DNA of 64,000 bases from Arthrobacter sp. SPG23 (GTDB lineage Bacteria > Actinomycetota > Actinomycetes > Actinomycetales > Micrococcaceae), in NCBI RefSeq assembly GCF_000876655.1, contig NZ_JYCN01000022.1:62001-126000 (forward strand), read 5' to 3'. Within the stretch, counting starts at the first letter, position 1; each line of letters opens with the position of its first letter. The position numbers and the translations under genes are program-made. Positions 26,555 through 35,239 of the stretch are shown piece by piece. The notes below the pieces were generated by a model, which ran no database searches, had not been told where the DNA came from, and was given only the letters and a program-made list of their open reading frames with translations.

Positions 26555-28393
26555 CTACTCCACTCCACTCGCCAGCAACTGCGCCCGCAGCTCCCGCCGC
26601 TCACGCTGTTTTTCGGGGTCCGGCAAGGGCACCGCGGCAAGGAGTCGCTGGGTGTAGGGCACCTGCGGGTTGCGGAGGATCTGGTCGCGGGTGCCTTGTT
26701 CCACGATCCTCCCCCGCTGCATCACGCAGATGCGGTCGGCCAGCACGTCGACCACCGCCAGGTCGTGCGTCACGAAGAGGCACGCGAAGCCGAGGTCCTT
26801 TTGGAGGTTCTGGAAAAGTTCAAGCACTTTGGCCTGGACGGACACGTCGAGTGCGGATGTCGGCTCGTCCGCCACCATCAGCTTGGGTTTGAGCGAGAGT
26901 GCCCGCGCAATGCCCACACGCTGCTTTTGTCCGCCAGACAACTCATGCGGATACCGGTTGCGGTAGCTGCGGGGCAGTTCAACCTGGTCAAGCAGGGCCT
27001 CGATCCGCTTCTGCAGGCCGCTTCCTTTGGCCTCCCCGGCCAGGAACATAGGTTCGCCGATGCTCTCGCCGATCGGAAGGCGCGGGTTCAGCGACGACGA
27101 CGGGTCCTGGAACACCATGCCGATGTGCCGTCGGACCTGATGCAGCTGCTTGCCGTTTTTCTTGGCGGCGGAAATGTCCTGGCCCACCACCCGCATGGTG
27201 CCGGCGGCGACTGGAAGCAGCCCCACGGCGGCCCGTCCGATGGTGGTCTTGCCGGAACCTGATTCGCCCACGAGCCCCACCACCTGGCCCGGGTAGATCA
27301 TGAGGTTTGCGCCTTCGACGGCCCTAAAGGCGGGCACACGGCCCTGTTTGGGGTACTCGATGGCCACATCGGTAAGTTCAAGTACCGGTTCGCCCTGCGG
27401 CCGCTCGGCAGCCGCAGCGGCAGCAAGCGCGGCAGCGTTCTCCCGCTCTCGCCGGACCAGTTCCTCAGGATCCACCGACTCCAGTTCGGCGTGGGTCGCT
27501 GCGGCCAGCGCGGCGGTAACGTCCACCTCTTCGCCGGCCTCCGCACCGCCCTGGCCGAGGTGCGGCACTGCCGCCAGAAGTGCCTGGGTGTACTCGTGCC
27601 GGGGGTTGCGGAAGACCTGCTCGGCCGTTCCCGTCTCGACTATCAGGCCCTGCCGCATCACGGCGATCCGGTCTGCAAGGTCCGCCACCACGCCCATGTC
27701 GTGGGTAATCAGCACAATGGCGCTGTCCAGCTTGTTCCGCAGGTTGCGCATGAGATCCAGGATCTCGGCCTGGACCGTCACGTCCAAGGCTGTGGTGGGC
27801 TCATCGGCAATCAGCAGTTTGGGGTCGCAGGACAGCGACTGGGCAATCATGGCCCGTTGACGCTGGCCGCCGGACAACTGGTGCGGATAGGACCTGAAGG
27901 CCTTCTCCGGGTCCGGAAGCTCCACCAGTTCAAGCATCCGCAGCGCACGTTCCTTGGCCTGGGCCGGTGAAACTTCATTGTGTAGCCGTACTGTCTCCAC
28001 GATCTGCGCGCCCACCGTGTACACGGGGTTGAGGGCGGTCATCGGCTCCTGGAAGATCACGGCCACATCCTTGCCGCGCACCTCCCGGATGTTGGCGGCG
28101 TTGGCGCCGAGGAGCTCTTTCCCGGAGAGTCGGACGCTGCCGGACACCCGGCTGTTGCTGGGCAGGAGGCCCAGCAAGGCCATGGAACTGGCACTCTTGC
28201 CGGAACCTGACTCCCCCACAATCGCCAGGACTTCGCCTGCCCTGACCTCGTAATTCAGGCCGATGGCCGCGGGCACCCACTTCTTGTCCACGCCGAAGTC
28301 CACGCTAAGGTCGCGGACCTCGAGGACAACCGCTCCCTTCGCCGGATCATGCGCCGGCGCGGGGTCCTGGTTCGGAGTGATGTTGTCAGTCAT
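26555..28393 (-). CDS. Oligopeptide ABC transporter, fused double ATPase (operon 2)
   Basis: A 612-aa double ATPase, paralogous to the operon 1 ATPase. Domain 1 has GESGSGKSA (60-68), LSGGQRQRAMIAQSL and LLIADEPTTALD. An Ala/Glu-rich linker (about residues 265-320) separates domain 2, with GESGSGKTTIG, LSGGQKQRVGIARAL and [12 protein letters not shown]. The ATG at 28393 has AAGGGA 6 nt upstream. It is separated from its permeases by an oppositely oriented PH-domain gene, so it probably needs its own promoter or antisense-spanning readthrough. Confidence 0.87.
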   Translation of the reverse strand: MTDNITPNQDPAPAHDPAKGAVVLEVRDLSVDFGVDKKWVPAAIGLNYEVRAGEVLAIVGESGSGKSASSMALLGLLPSNSRVSGSVRLSGKELLGANAANIREVRGKDVAVIFQEPMTALNPVYTVGAQIVETVRLHNEVSPAQAKERALRMLELVELPDPEKAFRSYPHQLSGGQRQRAMIAQSLSCDPKLLIADEPTTALDVTVQAEILDLMRNLRNKLDSAIVLITHDMGVVADLADRIAVMRQGLIVETGTAEQVFRNPRHEYTQALLAAVPHLGQGGAEAGEEVDVTAALAAATHAELESVDPEELVRRERENAAALAAAAAAERPQGEPVLELTDVAIEYPKQGRVPAFRAVEGANLMIYPGQVVGLVGESGSGKTTIGRAAVGLLPVAAGTMRVVGQDISAAKKNGKQLHQVRRHIGMVFQDPSSSLNPRLPIGESIGEPMFLAGEAKGSGLQKRIEALLDQVELPRSYRNRYPHELSGGQKQRVGIARALSLKPKLMVADEPTSALDVSVQAKVLELFQNLQKDLGFACLFVTHDLAVVDVLADRICVMQRGRIVEQGTRDQILRNPQVPYTQRLLAAVPLPDPEKQRERRELRAQLLASGVE

Positions 28394-28469
28394 GACGGTT
28401 CCCTTCCGCCCAGGCCGCGTACGCACCGGAGATTAGTGCTGGGGCCTGGAATCCTGAATTATTAGGGGC

Positions 28470-29099
28470 ATGAGCAGTGTGCCGCACGCCGGAAATGTTG
28501 AAGTCTTCAAAGCCCGCACCAACAAGTGGTTCGCGTGGCTCGCCTGGCTGGTTGCAGCGCTCGGCCTCGCCGTCACTGCGGCCGCCGGAGAACCGGCCGC
28601 CCTGCTGGGCACGGGCCCGCTGCTGCTGATCGGCTTTCTGGGCTGGCTGCTGTTCTGGATGCCGGCTGTGGTGATCCACGACGGGGGCATAACCCTGGAG
28701 AATCCGTTCCGCTCCGTTGACATTCCGTGGGCCGCCCTCGTGAACGTCGATACCCGGTTCGCCCTGACCCTGGTTACGCCGGCACGGAACTACGTCTCGT
28801 GGGCGGCCCCCGCGCCAGGCATCTGGGGCGGCCGCAACGCCCGTCCCGAGGATCTCAAGGGCCTTCCTTCCGCGACCTACGGACCGGGAAAGTCCGTGCG
28901 CCCGGGGGACCTGAAAACCACCGATTCCGGCCAGGCGGCCCGGCTGGTGCGCGGGCGCTGGGAAGAACTGGTCGAAGCGGGCGCGCTGGATGCAGGCAAT
29001 GCCGAGACAGCCGCCGTCACCGTGACATTCCGCTGGATGGCAATTGCCGCCACGGTCGCGCTCCTGGCCGCAAGCTGCTGGGGCGTGGCGATTCCGTAG
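28470..29099 (+). CDS. PH domain-containing membrane protein
   Basis: A 209-aa protein with two N-terminal membrane helices (about residues 20-58) and one C-terminal helix (about 185-206). Between them lies a bacterial PH-like segment (VVIHDGGITLENPFRSVDIP, then WAALVNVDTRFALTLVTP), typical of actinobacterial membrane PH-domain proteins of unknown function. It is inserted against the direction of peptide operon 2, between the permease and ATPase genes, with 24 nt to one neighbour and 76 nt to the other. No link to peptide transport is evident. Confidence 0.7.
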   Translation: MSSVPHAGNVEVFKARTNKWFAWLAWLVAALGLAVTAAAGEPAALLGTGPLLLIGFLGWLLFWMPAVVIHDGGITLENPFRSVDIPWAALVNVDTRFALTLVTPARNYVSWAAPAPGIWGGRNARPEDLKGLPSATYGPGKSVRPGDLKTTDSGQAARLVRGRWEELVEAGALDAGNAETAAVTVTFRWMAIAATVALLAASCWGVAIP

Positions 29100-29123
29100 G
29101 GAGAATACCCGGACAGCCCGCAT

Positions 29124-30224
29124 TCAGTCGCCCGCAGAGCCGTCGGCTGCCGAAGCGGAAATCTTCCGCGCCTCCGCAGCGGGCTTTACGTCTTTAGCCT
29201 TCTTGGCGTTGAACTTCTTCTGCCGTGGATCGAACGCATCACGAAGTCCGTCGCCGATGAAGTTGATGCTCAGGCAGATCAGGACGATGAAGAGGCCCGG
29301 GAACCAGAACAGCCATGGCCGGGTGGCGAATGCTTCCTGGTTTTGTGAGATGAGCAGGCCCAACGAAGTGTCCGGTGACTTCACGCCGACGCCGAGGTAG
29401 CTCAGGGCCGTTTCCAGCAGGATGGCAGCGGACATGGTCAGGGTCACGTTGACGATCAGCACGCCTATGGCATTGGGCAGGATGTGCTTGAAAATGATCC
29501 GTGAATTGCTGGCGCCCGAGATGCGTGCCGCATCGACGAACTCCCGTTCACGGAGGGTGAGGAACTCCCCGCGCATCAGCCGGGCGAGGCCGACCCAGCT
29601 GACGAGGCCGAGGAAGATTCCAAGGATCAGGATGCCGTTGCTGGCCGCGAACCCCGAAAACCAGCCGCCCTGGTCCCTACGGTTGACGCTCTGGGCCACC
29701 ACGGCGGCGAGCAGCAGCACGGGGATGATGATGATGACATCGGTGATCCGCATCAGCACGGCTTCGACCCAGCCGCGGAAGTACCCGGACAGGCCGCCGA
29801 TCACGGTGCCCAGCAGGCCCGCGATGGTCCCGATGAGGAGCATGATGATGATGGACTGCTGGGCTCCACGCATGGTCATGGCGAAGAGGTCGCGGCCGAT
29901 CCGGTCCTGTCCGAACGGGTGTTCGCCCCAGGCCGGCGGCCACAGGGACGCGGTCGGAACGCCGTCATTGACGAGCGGCGAGACGTCCAGGTGGTTGTAT
30001 TTCCACCAGCCCGGAATCCCGGCCCAGCCCACGGAGGTGAACGCCATCAGGAAGATGATGGCAAAAATGAACAGGCCTACGATGGCTCCGCTGTGGCCCA
30101 GGAACCTCTTTCGGACTATCTGCCCCTGGCTCAGCCCTTTCGCGTCCGGCTCAAGGGACGCACCCGGCAGCCTGGGGTGTGAGTGCTCGGCGAGGAATTC
30201 TTCCTGCTGGGTTGGCTGGCTCAT
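29124..30224 (-). CDS. Oligopeptide ABC transporter permease, DppC type (operon 2)
   Basis: A 366-aa DppC-family permease with a longer cytoplasmic N-terminus (about 50 residues) than its operon 1 paralogue. The periplasmic loop contains WGEHPFGQDRIGRDLFA, a standard DppC signature. The coupling loop is REFVDAARISGASNSRIIFK (about residue 238). The C-terminal tail past DGLRDAFDPRQKKFNAKKAK is basic and Ala-rich. Its start overlaps the upstream permease stop by 4 nt. Confidence 0.87.
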   Translation of the reverse strand: MSQPTQQEEFLAEHSHPRLPGASLEPDAKGLSQGQIVRKRFLGHSGAIVGLFIFAIIFLMAFTSVGWAGIPGWWKYNHLDVSPLVNDGVPTASLWPPAWGEHPFGQDRIGRDLFAMTMRGAQQSIIIMLLIGTIAGLLGTVIGGLSGYFRGWVEAVLMRITDVIIIIPVLLLAAVVAQSVNRRDQGGWFSGFAASNGILILGIFLGLVSWVGLARLMRGEFLTLREREFVDAARISGASNSRIIFKHILPNAIGVLIVNVTLTMSAAILLETALSYLGVGVKSPDTSLGLLISQNQEAFATRPWLFWFPGLFIVLICLSINFIGDGLRDAFDPRQKKFNAKKAKDVKPAAEARKISASAADGSAGD

Positions 30225-31762
30225 GCCTTAATCCTTACGCGGGGATCGAGTGCGGAATACGCAAGGTCTGCGATCAAGTTGAACACCATCGCGGTCACTG
30301 CCACGCAAACGAAAACGCCCATGACGGGATTGGGATCCGTGTGCATGATGCCGTCCAGGAAGAGGAACCCCATGCCCCGGACGGAGAACACGGTCTCCGT
30401 GATGACGGCACCGCCGATGAGGGCCCCGATATCAAACGCAACGATGGTAGCGATGGGAATCAGTGCGTTGCGGAACGCGTGTCCCATCACCACGGACCTC
30501 TCAGAGAGGCCTTTGGCCCGGGCCGTCCTGATGTAATCCATGTTCATGATTTCCAGCATGGACGACCGGGTGAACCGCGTGTAGCTTGCCAGCGAAACAA
30601 GGATCAGGGCCATGGTCGGAAGAATCAGATGGGTGAAGGTGTCCAGCGTCAGGATCCAGAAGTCGCCCTGGATATTGGGGGTGCCTGCCCCGATGGTGGC
30701 GATCGGCCTGCCCCGGACCCTGCTGTTGCTGAAGTAGCTCGGCCAGGCCTGCATGAATCGGTCCATGAGGACCAGGCCGCCCACCAGGAAGGAAGTGATG
30801 CCGGCGGCGCGCATTGACTGGCCCCGGTCGTAACCGCCCATCAGGTAGCCCACGGCAACGCCCACGCCGACTGTCGCGATGCCCAGCAGGACGATCATGA
30901 CGGCCGTCGCCTGGTTCAGGAGCGGCTGGACCGCGAAGTACGCCACCACTCCAAGTGCCACAACGATCAGCGACGCTTGCAGCGCCTTACGGTTCTTGAG
31001 CCCCGCCACCAGGAGGGTGACGGCGAAGGCCAGGCCCACCCCGGCAATTGCAATGACCACGGGGCCAAGGCCGGGGTTCCGGAACCACTGGACAACGGAG
31101 AAATAGACCAGGATGAGGCTGACCGCGAGGAACACAATGCCGCCTGAAACTATGCGGCGACGGGCCGCCCCGCCCACGGCTACGGCCACTATCAGGCCCG
31201 CGACGGCGCCGATCCCCAGGGCCACGGGCAGCGGAATTTCAGGATTGCGGAGAAAGTCGTTGAACCCGATGGCCCCGTATTCCTTCAGCAGCACCGCAAC
31301 CCAGAAGATGGGTAGCGAGAAGAACAGGAAGGCCATGAACGTCACGCCGTAGTCCAGGGCGCTGTACTGCCGAAGCGCCGTGATGATGCCCAGGGCAATG
31401 CCGATAAGGATGGCCAGGATCGTGGCGCCGGTGACAAGTGTCAGGGTCTGCACCAGCGCAAATCCCAGCGCATCGGTAATCGGCTGTCCGGCGATATTCT
31501 TTCCGAGGTCGCAGGAGCTGCCGAAAGGAACGAGGCACCTGGCTGCCCCGCTGAGCCATTTGAAGTACCGCAGTGGCGCGGGGGTGTCCAGGTCAAGAAG
31601 CTGGCTGCGCGAGTCCATGAGTTGTTGTTTGTTCGGAGCGCTGCTTGCGCGGAACTCCTCCAGCGGATCCCCTGACGACGCTGTCAGAAGATACACGAGG
31701 AATGATGCCCCGAGAAGTATGAGTGCGGCCGTAATCAGTCGCCGGACGATGTACGTCACCAT
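30221..31762 (-). CDS. Oligopeptide ABC transporter permease, DppB type, with extra membrane insert (operon 2)
   Basis: A 513-aa DppB-family permease, about 200 residues longer than its operon 1 counterpart. Residues 1-170 and 346-513 align with a normal DppB (MVTYIVRRLITAALILLGAS at the start; coupling loop MDYIRTARAKGLSERSVVMG near 408; YSALDPRVRIKA at the end). Residues about 172-345 are an insert with roughly six hydrophobic segments separated by short basic loops (GGAARRRIV, GLKNRKAL, GGYDRGQSMRAAG). It may be an actinobacterial lineage feature; its role is unknown. Confidence 0.85.
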   Translation of the reverse strand: MVTYIVRRLITAALILLGASFLVYLLTASSGDPLEEFRASSAPNKQQLMDSRSQLLDLDTPAPLRYFKWLSGAARCLVPFGSSCDLGKNIAGQPITDALGFALVQTLTLVTGATILAILIGIALGIITALRQYSALDYGVTFMAFLFFSLPIFWVAVLLKEYGAIGFNDFLRNPEIPLPVALGIGAVAGLIVAVAVGGAARRRIVSGGIVFLAVSLILVYFSVVQWFRNPGLGPVVIAIAGVGLAFAVTLLVAGLKNRKALQASLIVVALGVVAYFAVQPLLNQATAVMIVLLGIATVGVGVAVGYLMGGYDRGQSMRAAGITSFLVGGLVLMDRFMQAWPSYFSNSRVRGRPIATIGAGTPNIQGDFWILTLDTFTHLILPTMALILVSLASYTRFTRSSMLEIMNMDYIRTARAKGLSERSVVMGHAFRNALIPIATIVAFDIGALIGGAVITETVFSVRGMGFLFLDGIMHTDPNPVMGVFVCVAVTAMVFNLIADLAYSALDPRVRIKA

Positions 31763-31872
31763 GGTGCAAAGCCTCGATATCCGGGCCGGGGTCTCACCGG
31801 GCCCATCGCTGAATCAGTCCGGCTGCCCGCATGAGGTGGGCGGGAAGCGGCAGAGTGCCGGTGGTGCCGGAG

Positions 31873-31910
31873 AAGGCGCCGGGACGTTCGTGCATTTGTC
31901 CCGGCGCCTT
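31873..31910 (-). terminator. Attenuator-like hairpin between binding protein and permease (operon 2)
   Basis: A perfect 13-bp stem AAGGCGCCGGGAC / GTCCCGGCGCCTT with a 12-nt loop, in the gap after the binding-protein gene. Its position matches that of the hairpin in operon 1. Confidence 0.7.
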
Positions 31911-31940
31911 CACCTGCTGTTTGCTCGCTGAGCGGGGGCC

Positions 31941-33719
31941 TTACTTCTCAGCCCACTCCCAGAAGTTCCACCAGACACCGGTCTGGTTCGGCATGAACTT
32001 CACGCCCGTGATCCGGTCGCTGTAAGCGTCCACTCCGACGGACTGGAAGAGCGGAAGGCCGTAGGCGGACTCCCAGATCTTCTTGTCGATCTCCTTGCTG
32101 AGCTCATCCTGCTTGCTGCGGTCGGTGGTGACGATCAGTTCGTCCATCAGCTTGTCTGCTTCCGGATCGCTGAACTGGTTGAAGTTGGATCCGTTGCCGC
32201 TGCGGAAGATCTGAGGTACGCCGGAAACACCGACACCCGGGTTGATCCAGCCGAAGATGGTGGCGTCATAGCTGCCGTCGCCGAGGGCCTTGCCCCAGTC
32301 AGATTTGCCGAGGCCGCCGTCAACGATCTTGAAGCCGGCCTTGGTGGCGGATTCGCGGATCAGGGAGAAAGCGTCAACGCGGTTGGGGTTGTCCTTGTTG
32401 TACATGATCCGGATTTCAGGCGTCTTGCCGGCAAGCAGCGCCTTGGCACCGTCGATGTCCACGTCCTGGTATGCGGAAGAACCGTTGTTCTTGGCCGAAT
32501 CGGCATATGCAGCCTGGGCCGGAACAAACAGCTGCGAGTCCAGCGGCTTGGCCTCCGGGTCGAGCTTCTTCACAATCTTGTCCACGATGTCCTTGCGCGG
32601 GACGGTCTTCATGAACGCCTCGCGGACGCTCTTTTCGGCCAGCGGACCCGAGTAGTTCAGGTCGATGTGGTCGTAGGAGAGCTGGTTGCCCTGTTCCACG
32701 GTGACGCCCTGGCTTTCCAGCGCCTTGAGCTGCTCGATGGTATCTGCCGAGGCCTGCGGGGCAATGATGTCCGCTTCACCGTTCTTGAGTGCCTGCACCT
32801 GTGCCGGAGCGGAACCGATGTAGCGGACCGTGATTTCGTCCAGGCTGGCTTCCGGGCCCCAGTTGTAGTCCTTGTTGCGGACCATGGTCAGGGACTGGTC
32901 CTGGGTGACGCTCTTAACGATGTACGGGCCGTTGGAGAGGAAGAGGCTCGGATCGGACGGCAGGGTCTTGGTGTCGAAGCCGGTGTTCCAAAGATCCGCC
33001 ATGGCCTTCAGCTTCTCGTCGGCCGGCTTCGGGGCCTTGGGGTCGCCCTTCGGCTTTTCCTTCAGGTAGTCCACCAGCGCCTGCGCGTCGGTCAGTCCGG
33101 CTTTCTTGGCCAGCACGTGCGCTGCGATGTCGATCCCGGGGCCGCCAAGGATGGTTTCCCAGTCGGCGAAGGGCTTGGAGTACTTGATGGTCATGGAGCG
33201 GTTGCTGTCACCGATTTCGGGGAAGTCGGTGAGCTTGAGGCCGGTGGGATCACCCGCGTAGGAGAAGTAGGACGTGCCGGTCTTCGCTTCCGGGTCGGCG
33301 TCGTCGTAGTAGCCCGAGAAAGCAGTCCACTGCAGCAGGAGGTCGGCTGCCGTCACCGGAGTGCCGTCGGACCATTTGACTCCCTCATTGATGGTGTACT
33401 TCACCGTCAGGGGGTCATCGGAAGTCTTTTCCATCTTGCCGAACTTCTCGTTGCGAACAACATTCAGCTGGTTGTCGATGTAGTAGAAACCCGAGTGGGT
33501 GGCGTAGCTGATCTTCGAGTTGATGTCAGTGTTGCCGTCGGCAGTGTTGGGGTTGAACGTGTTGAACGCGTTCACCTCGACCACCGTGGCTGAACCACCC
33601 TGTTTGCCGGCAGTAGCGCTTGACGGGGTTGTCCCGCCGCTGTTGCCGGCGCAGGCGCTGAGAGCTAGCGCAGCAGCAGCCGCGACGCCTATCGCTTTGG
33701 AAATACGACCTAAGCGCAT
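31941..33719 (-). CDS. Oligopeptide-binding lipoprotein (operon 2)
   Basis: A 592-aa family 5 solute-binding protein. The signal peptide MRLGRISKAIGVAAAAALAL ends in lipobox LSAC (Cys23). Family stretches include TVKYTINEGVKWSDGTPVTA, LFLSNGPYIVKSVTQDQSL and SYDATIFGWINPG. It heads operon 2 and probably binds oligopeptides. The ATG is preceded by AGGAGG within the same 18-nt sequence (33715-33732) as in operon 1, strong evidence for a common origin of the two operons. Confidence 0.87.
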   Translation of the reverse strand: MRLGRISKAIGVAAAAALALSACAGNSGGTTPSSATAGKQGGSATVVEVNAFNTFNPNTADGNTDINSKISYATHSGFYYIDNQLNVVRNEKFGKMEKTSDDPLTVKYTINEGVKWSDGTPVTAADLLLQWTAFSGYYDDADPEAKTGTSYFSYAGDPTGLKLTDFPEIGDSNRSMTIKYSKPFADWETILGGPGIDIAAHVLAKKAGLTDAQALVDYLKEKPKGDPKAPKPADEKLKAMADLWNTGFDTKTLPSDPSLFLSNGPYIVKSVTQDQSLTMVRNKDYNWGPEASLDEITVRYIGSAPAQVQALKNGEADIIAPQASADTIEQLKALESQGVTVEQGNQLSYDHIDLNYSGPLAEKSVREAFMKTVPRKDIVDKIVKKLDPEAKPLDSQLFVPAQAAYADSAKNNGSSAYQDVDIDGAKALLAGKTPEIRIMYNKDNPNRVDAFSLIRESATKAGFKIVDGGLGKSDWGKALGDGSYDATIFGWINPGVGVSGVPQIFRSGNGSNFNQFSDPEADKLMDELIVTTDRSKQDELSKEIDKKIWESAYGLPLFQSVGVDAYSDRITGVKFMPNQTGVWWNFWEWAEK

Positions 33720-33798
33720 TCCGCCTCCTATGTTTCTGTGGTGTTGAAAAGACCGCCGCTGTAGGCGCCGGCCAGACCGCCCATTCCCCCAGTGAGAA

Positions 33799-33829
33799 TG
33801 TGGCTAGCCTCACATGAGCAGTAGCCTAA
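33799..33829 (-). promoter_or_regulatory. Promoter/operator region of peptide operon 2
   Basis: TGTGGCTAGCCTCACA (33799-33814) is an imperfect palindrome around GGCTAGCC. AGTAGCCTAA (33820-33829; TTAGGCTACT on the coding strand) repeats the block seen in front of operon 1, about 100 nt from each start codon. TAGGCT inside it fits a -10 box. Confidence 0.45.
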
Positions 33830-33971
33830 ACCCGAAAAGAATGCCCATGGGACCAAAGTTGCCCGTGGGTAAAGGTTGTTACCGAGCTGCAACAATGGAC
33901 AGCCGAACCGTTGTTAACCGCGGGAGAACGCGGAAGAGGATAACTCCGCCCGGGTTGGTCCAACCACAAGA

Positions 33972-34002
33972 AAAGCCCCGATTCCGGAGGAATCGGGGCT
34001 TT
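33972..34002. terminator. Terminator downstream of ychF
   Basis: A perfect 14-bp stem AAAGCCCCGATTCC / GGAATCGGGGCTTT with a GGA loop, followed by TTCTTG on the minus strand. It ends the ychF transcript. Confidence 0.9.
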
Positions 34003-34053
34003 CACTGTTAATGCTCAATCACTGACTGTGTCTGAGCCTTGCGGCGCTGCCTG

Positions 34054-35139
34054 CTAGACGTTGAAGCGGAACTCCACCACGTCGCCGTCGGCCATGACAT
34101 ATTCCTTGCCTTCGATGCGGACCTTGCCGCGGGCCTTGGCCTCAGCCATGGAGCCGGCCTCGATGAGGTCGTCGAAGGAGACGACTTCGGCCTTGATGAA
34201 GCCGCGCTGGAAATCGGAGTGGATCACGCCGGCCGCCTGCGGAGCGGTGTCCCCTTGGTGGATGGTCCAGGCGCGGGTTTCCTTGGGACCGGCCGTCAGG
34301 TAGGTCTGCAGTCCCAGCGTGTGAAAGCCGACGCGCGCCAGCTGGTCGAGCCCCGACTCGTCCTGGCCGTTCATTTCCAGCATTTCGCGGGCTTCTTCCT
34401 CGTCCAGCTCCACGAGGTCGGATTCAAGCTTGGCGTCGAGGAAGACGGCGTCCGCCGGAGCGACCATGGCGCGCAGTTCTTCCTGCTTTTCGGGGTTGCC
34501 CAGAATTCCTTCGTCCGAGTTGAAGACGTAGATGAAGGGCTTGGCGGTGAGAAGGCCGAGCTCCTTGAGGTGCCCCATCTCGAGCTTGTCGCTCTTGATC
34601 GAGGAGAAGATGGTGTCGCCGCGTTCAAGTACGGCCTGTGCCGCCTTGATGGCGGCCAGTTCGGCCGCGTCGCGCTTTTTGATCTTGACTTCTTTTTCGA
34701 TCCGGGGAATGGCATTTTCGATGGTCTGAAGGTCAGCCAGGATCAGTTCGGTGTTGATGGTCTCCATATCGGAGCGGGGATCCACCTTGCCGTCAACGTG
34801 GATGACGTCGGGGTCATCGAACACGCGGACGACCTGCGCGATGGCCTCCGCTTCGCGGATGTTGGCGAGGAACTTGTTGCCCAGGCCTTCGCCCTCCGAC
34901 GCGCCCTTGACGATACCGGCGATGTCGACGAACGACACCGCAGCAGGCAGCAGGCGCTGCGATCCGAAGACAGCGGCCAGCTTGGCAAGCCGCGGGTCCG
35001 GCAGGTTGACCACACCGACGTTCGGCTCGATCGTTGCGAACGGGTAGTTCGCAGCGAGCACCTGGTTGCGGGTCAGTGCGTTGAAAAGGGTTGATTTGCC
35101 GACGTTGGGCAGTCCGACGATGCCAATAGTAAGAGCCAC
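34054..35139 (-). CDS. ychF: Redox-regulated Obg-like ATPase YchF
   Basis: A 361-aa Obg-family P-loop protein that prefers ATP and binds ribosomes. The P-loop is GLPNVGKST (9-17). [20 protein letters not shown] is switch II/G3 (about 68-87). FNSDEG stands at the base-specificity position, which explains ATP preference. The C-terminal TGS domain ends [17 protein letters not shown], then [17 protein letters not shown]. The GTG at 35139 gives MALTIGIVG, the family's usual start; a TAGAAT box lies 8 nt upstream, and the longer frame to 35310 runs antisense into rmuC. Confidence 0.93.
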   Translation of the reverse strand: MALTIGIVGLPNVGKSTLFNALTRNQVLAANYPFATIEPNVGVVNLPDPRLAKLAAVFGSQRLLPAAVSFVDIAGIVKGASEGEGLGNKFLANIREAEAIAQVVRVFDDPDVIHVDGKVDPRSDMETINTELILADLQTIENAIPRIEKEVKIKKRDAAELAAIKAAQAVLERGDTIFSSIKSDKLEMGHLKELGLLTAKPFIYVFNSDEGILGNPEKQEELRAMVAPADAVFLDAKLESDLVELDEEEAREMLEMNGQDESGLDQLARVGFHTLGLQTYLTAGPKETRAWTIHQGDTAPQAAGVIHSDFQRGFIKAEVVSFDDLIEAGSMAEAKARGKVRIEGKEYVMADGDVVEFRFNV

Positions 35140-35239
35140 GAGCACTAATTCTACCGGTAATCGGGCCCGGCCCTTATCTGACGCCTGGCGCGCGGGCGTC
35201 TGCGCCAAAAATGTCAGGGGCCCGTGCCAAAGTGAACCC

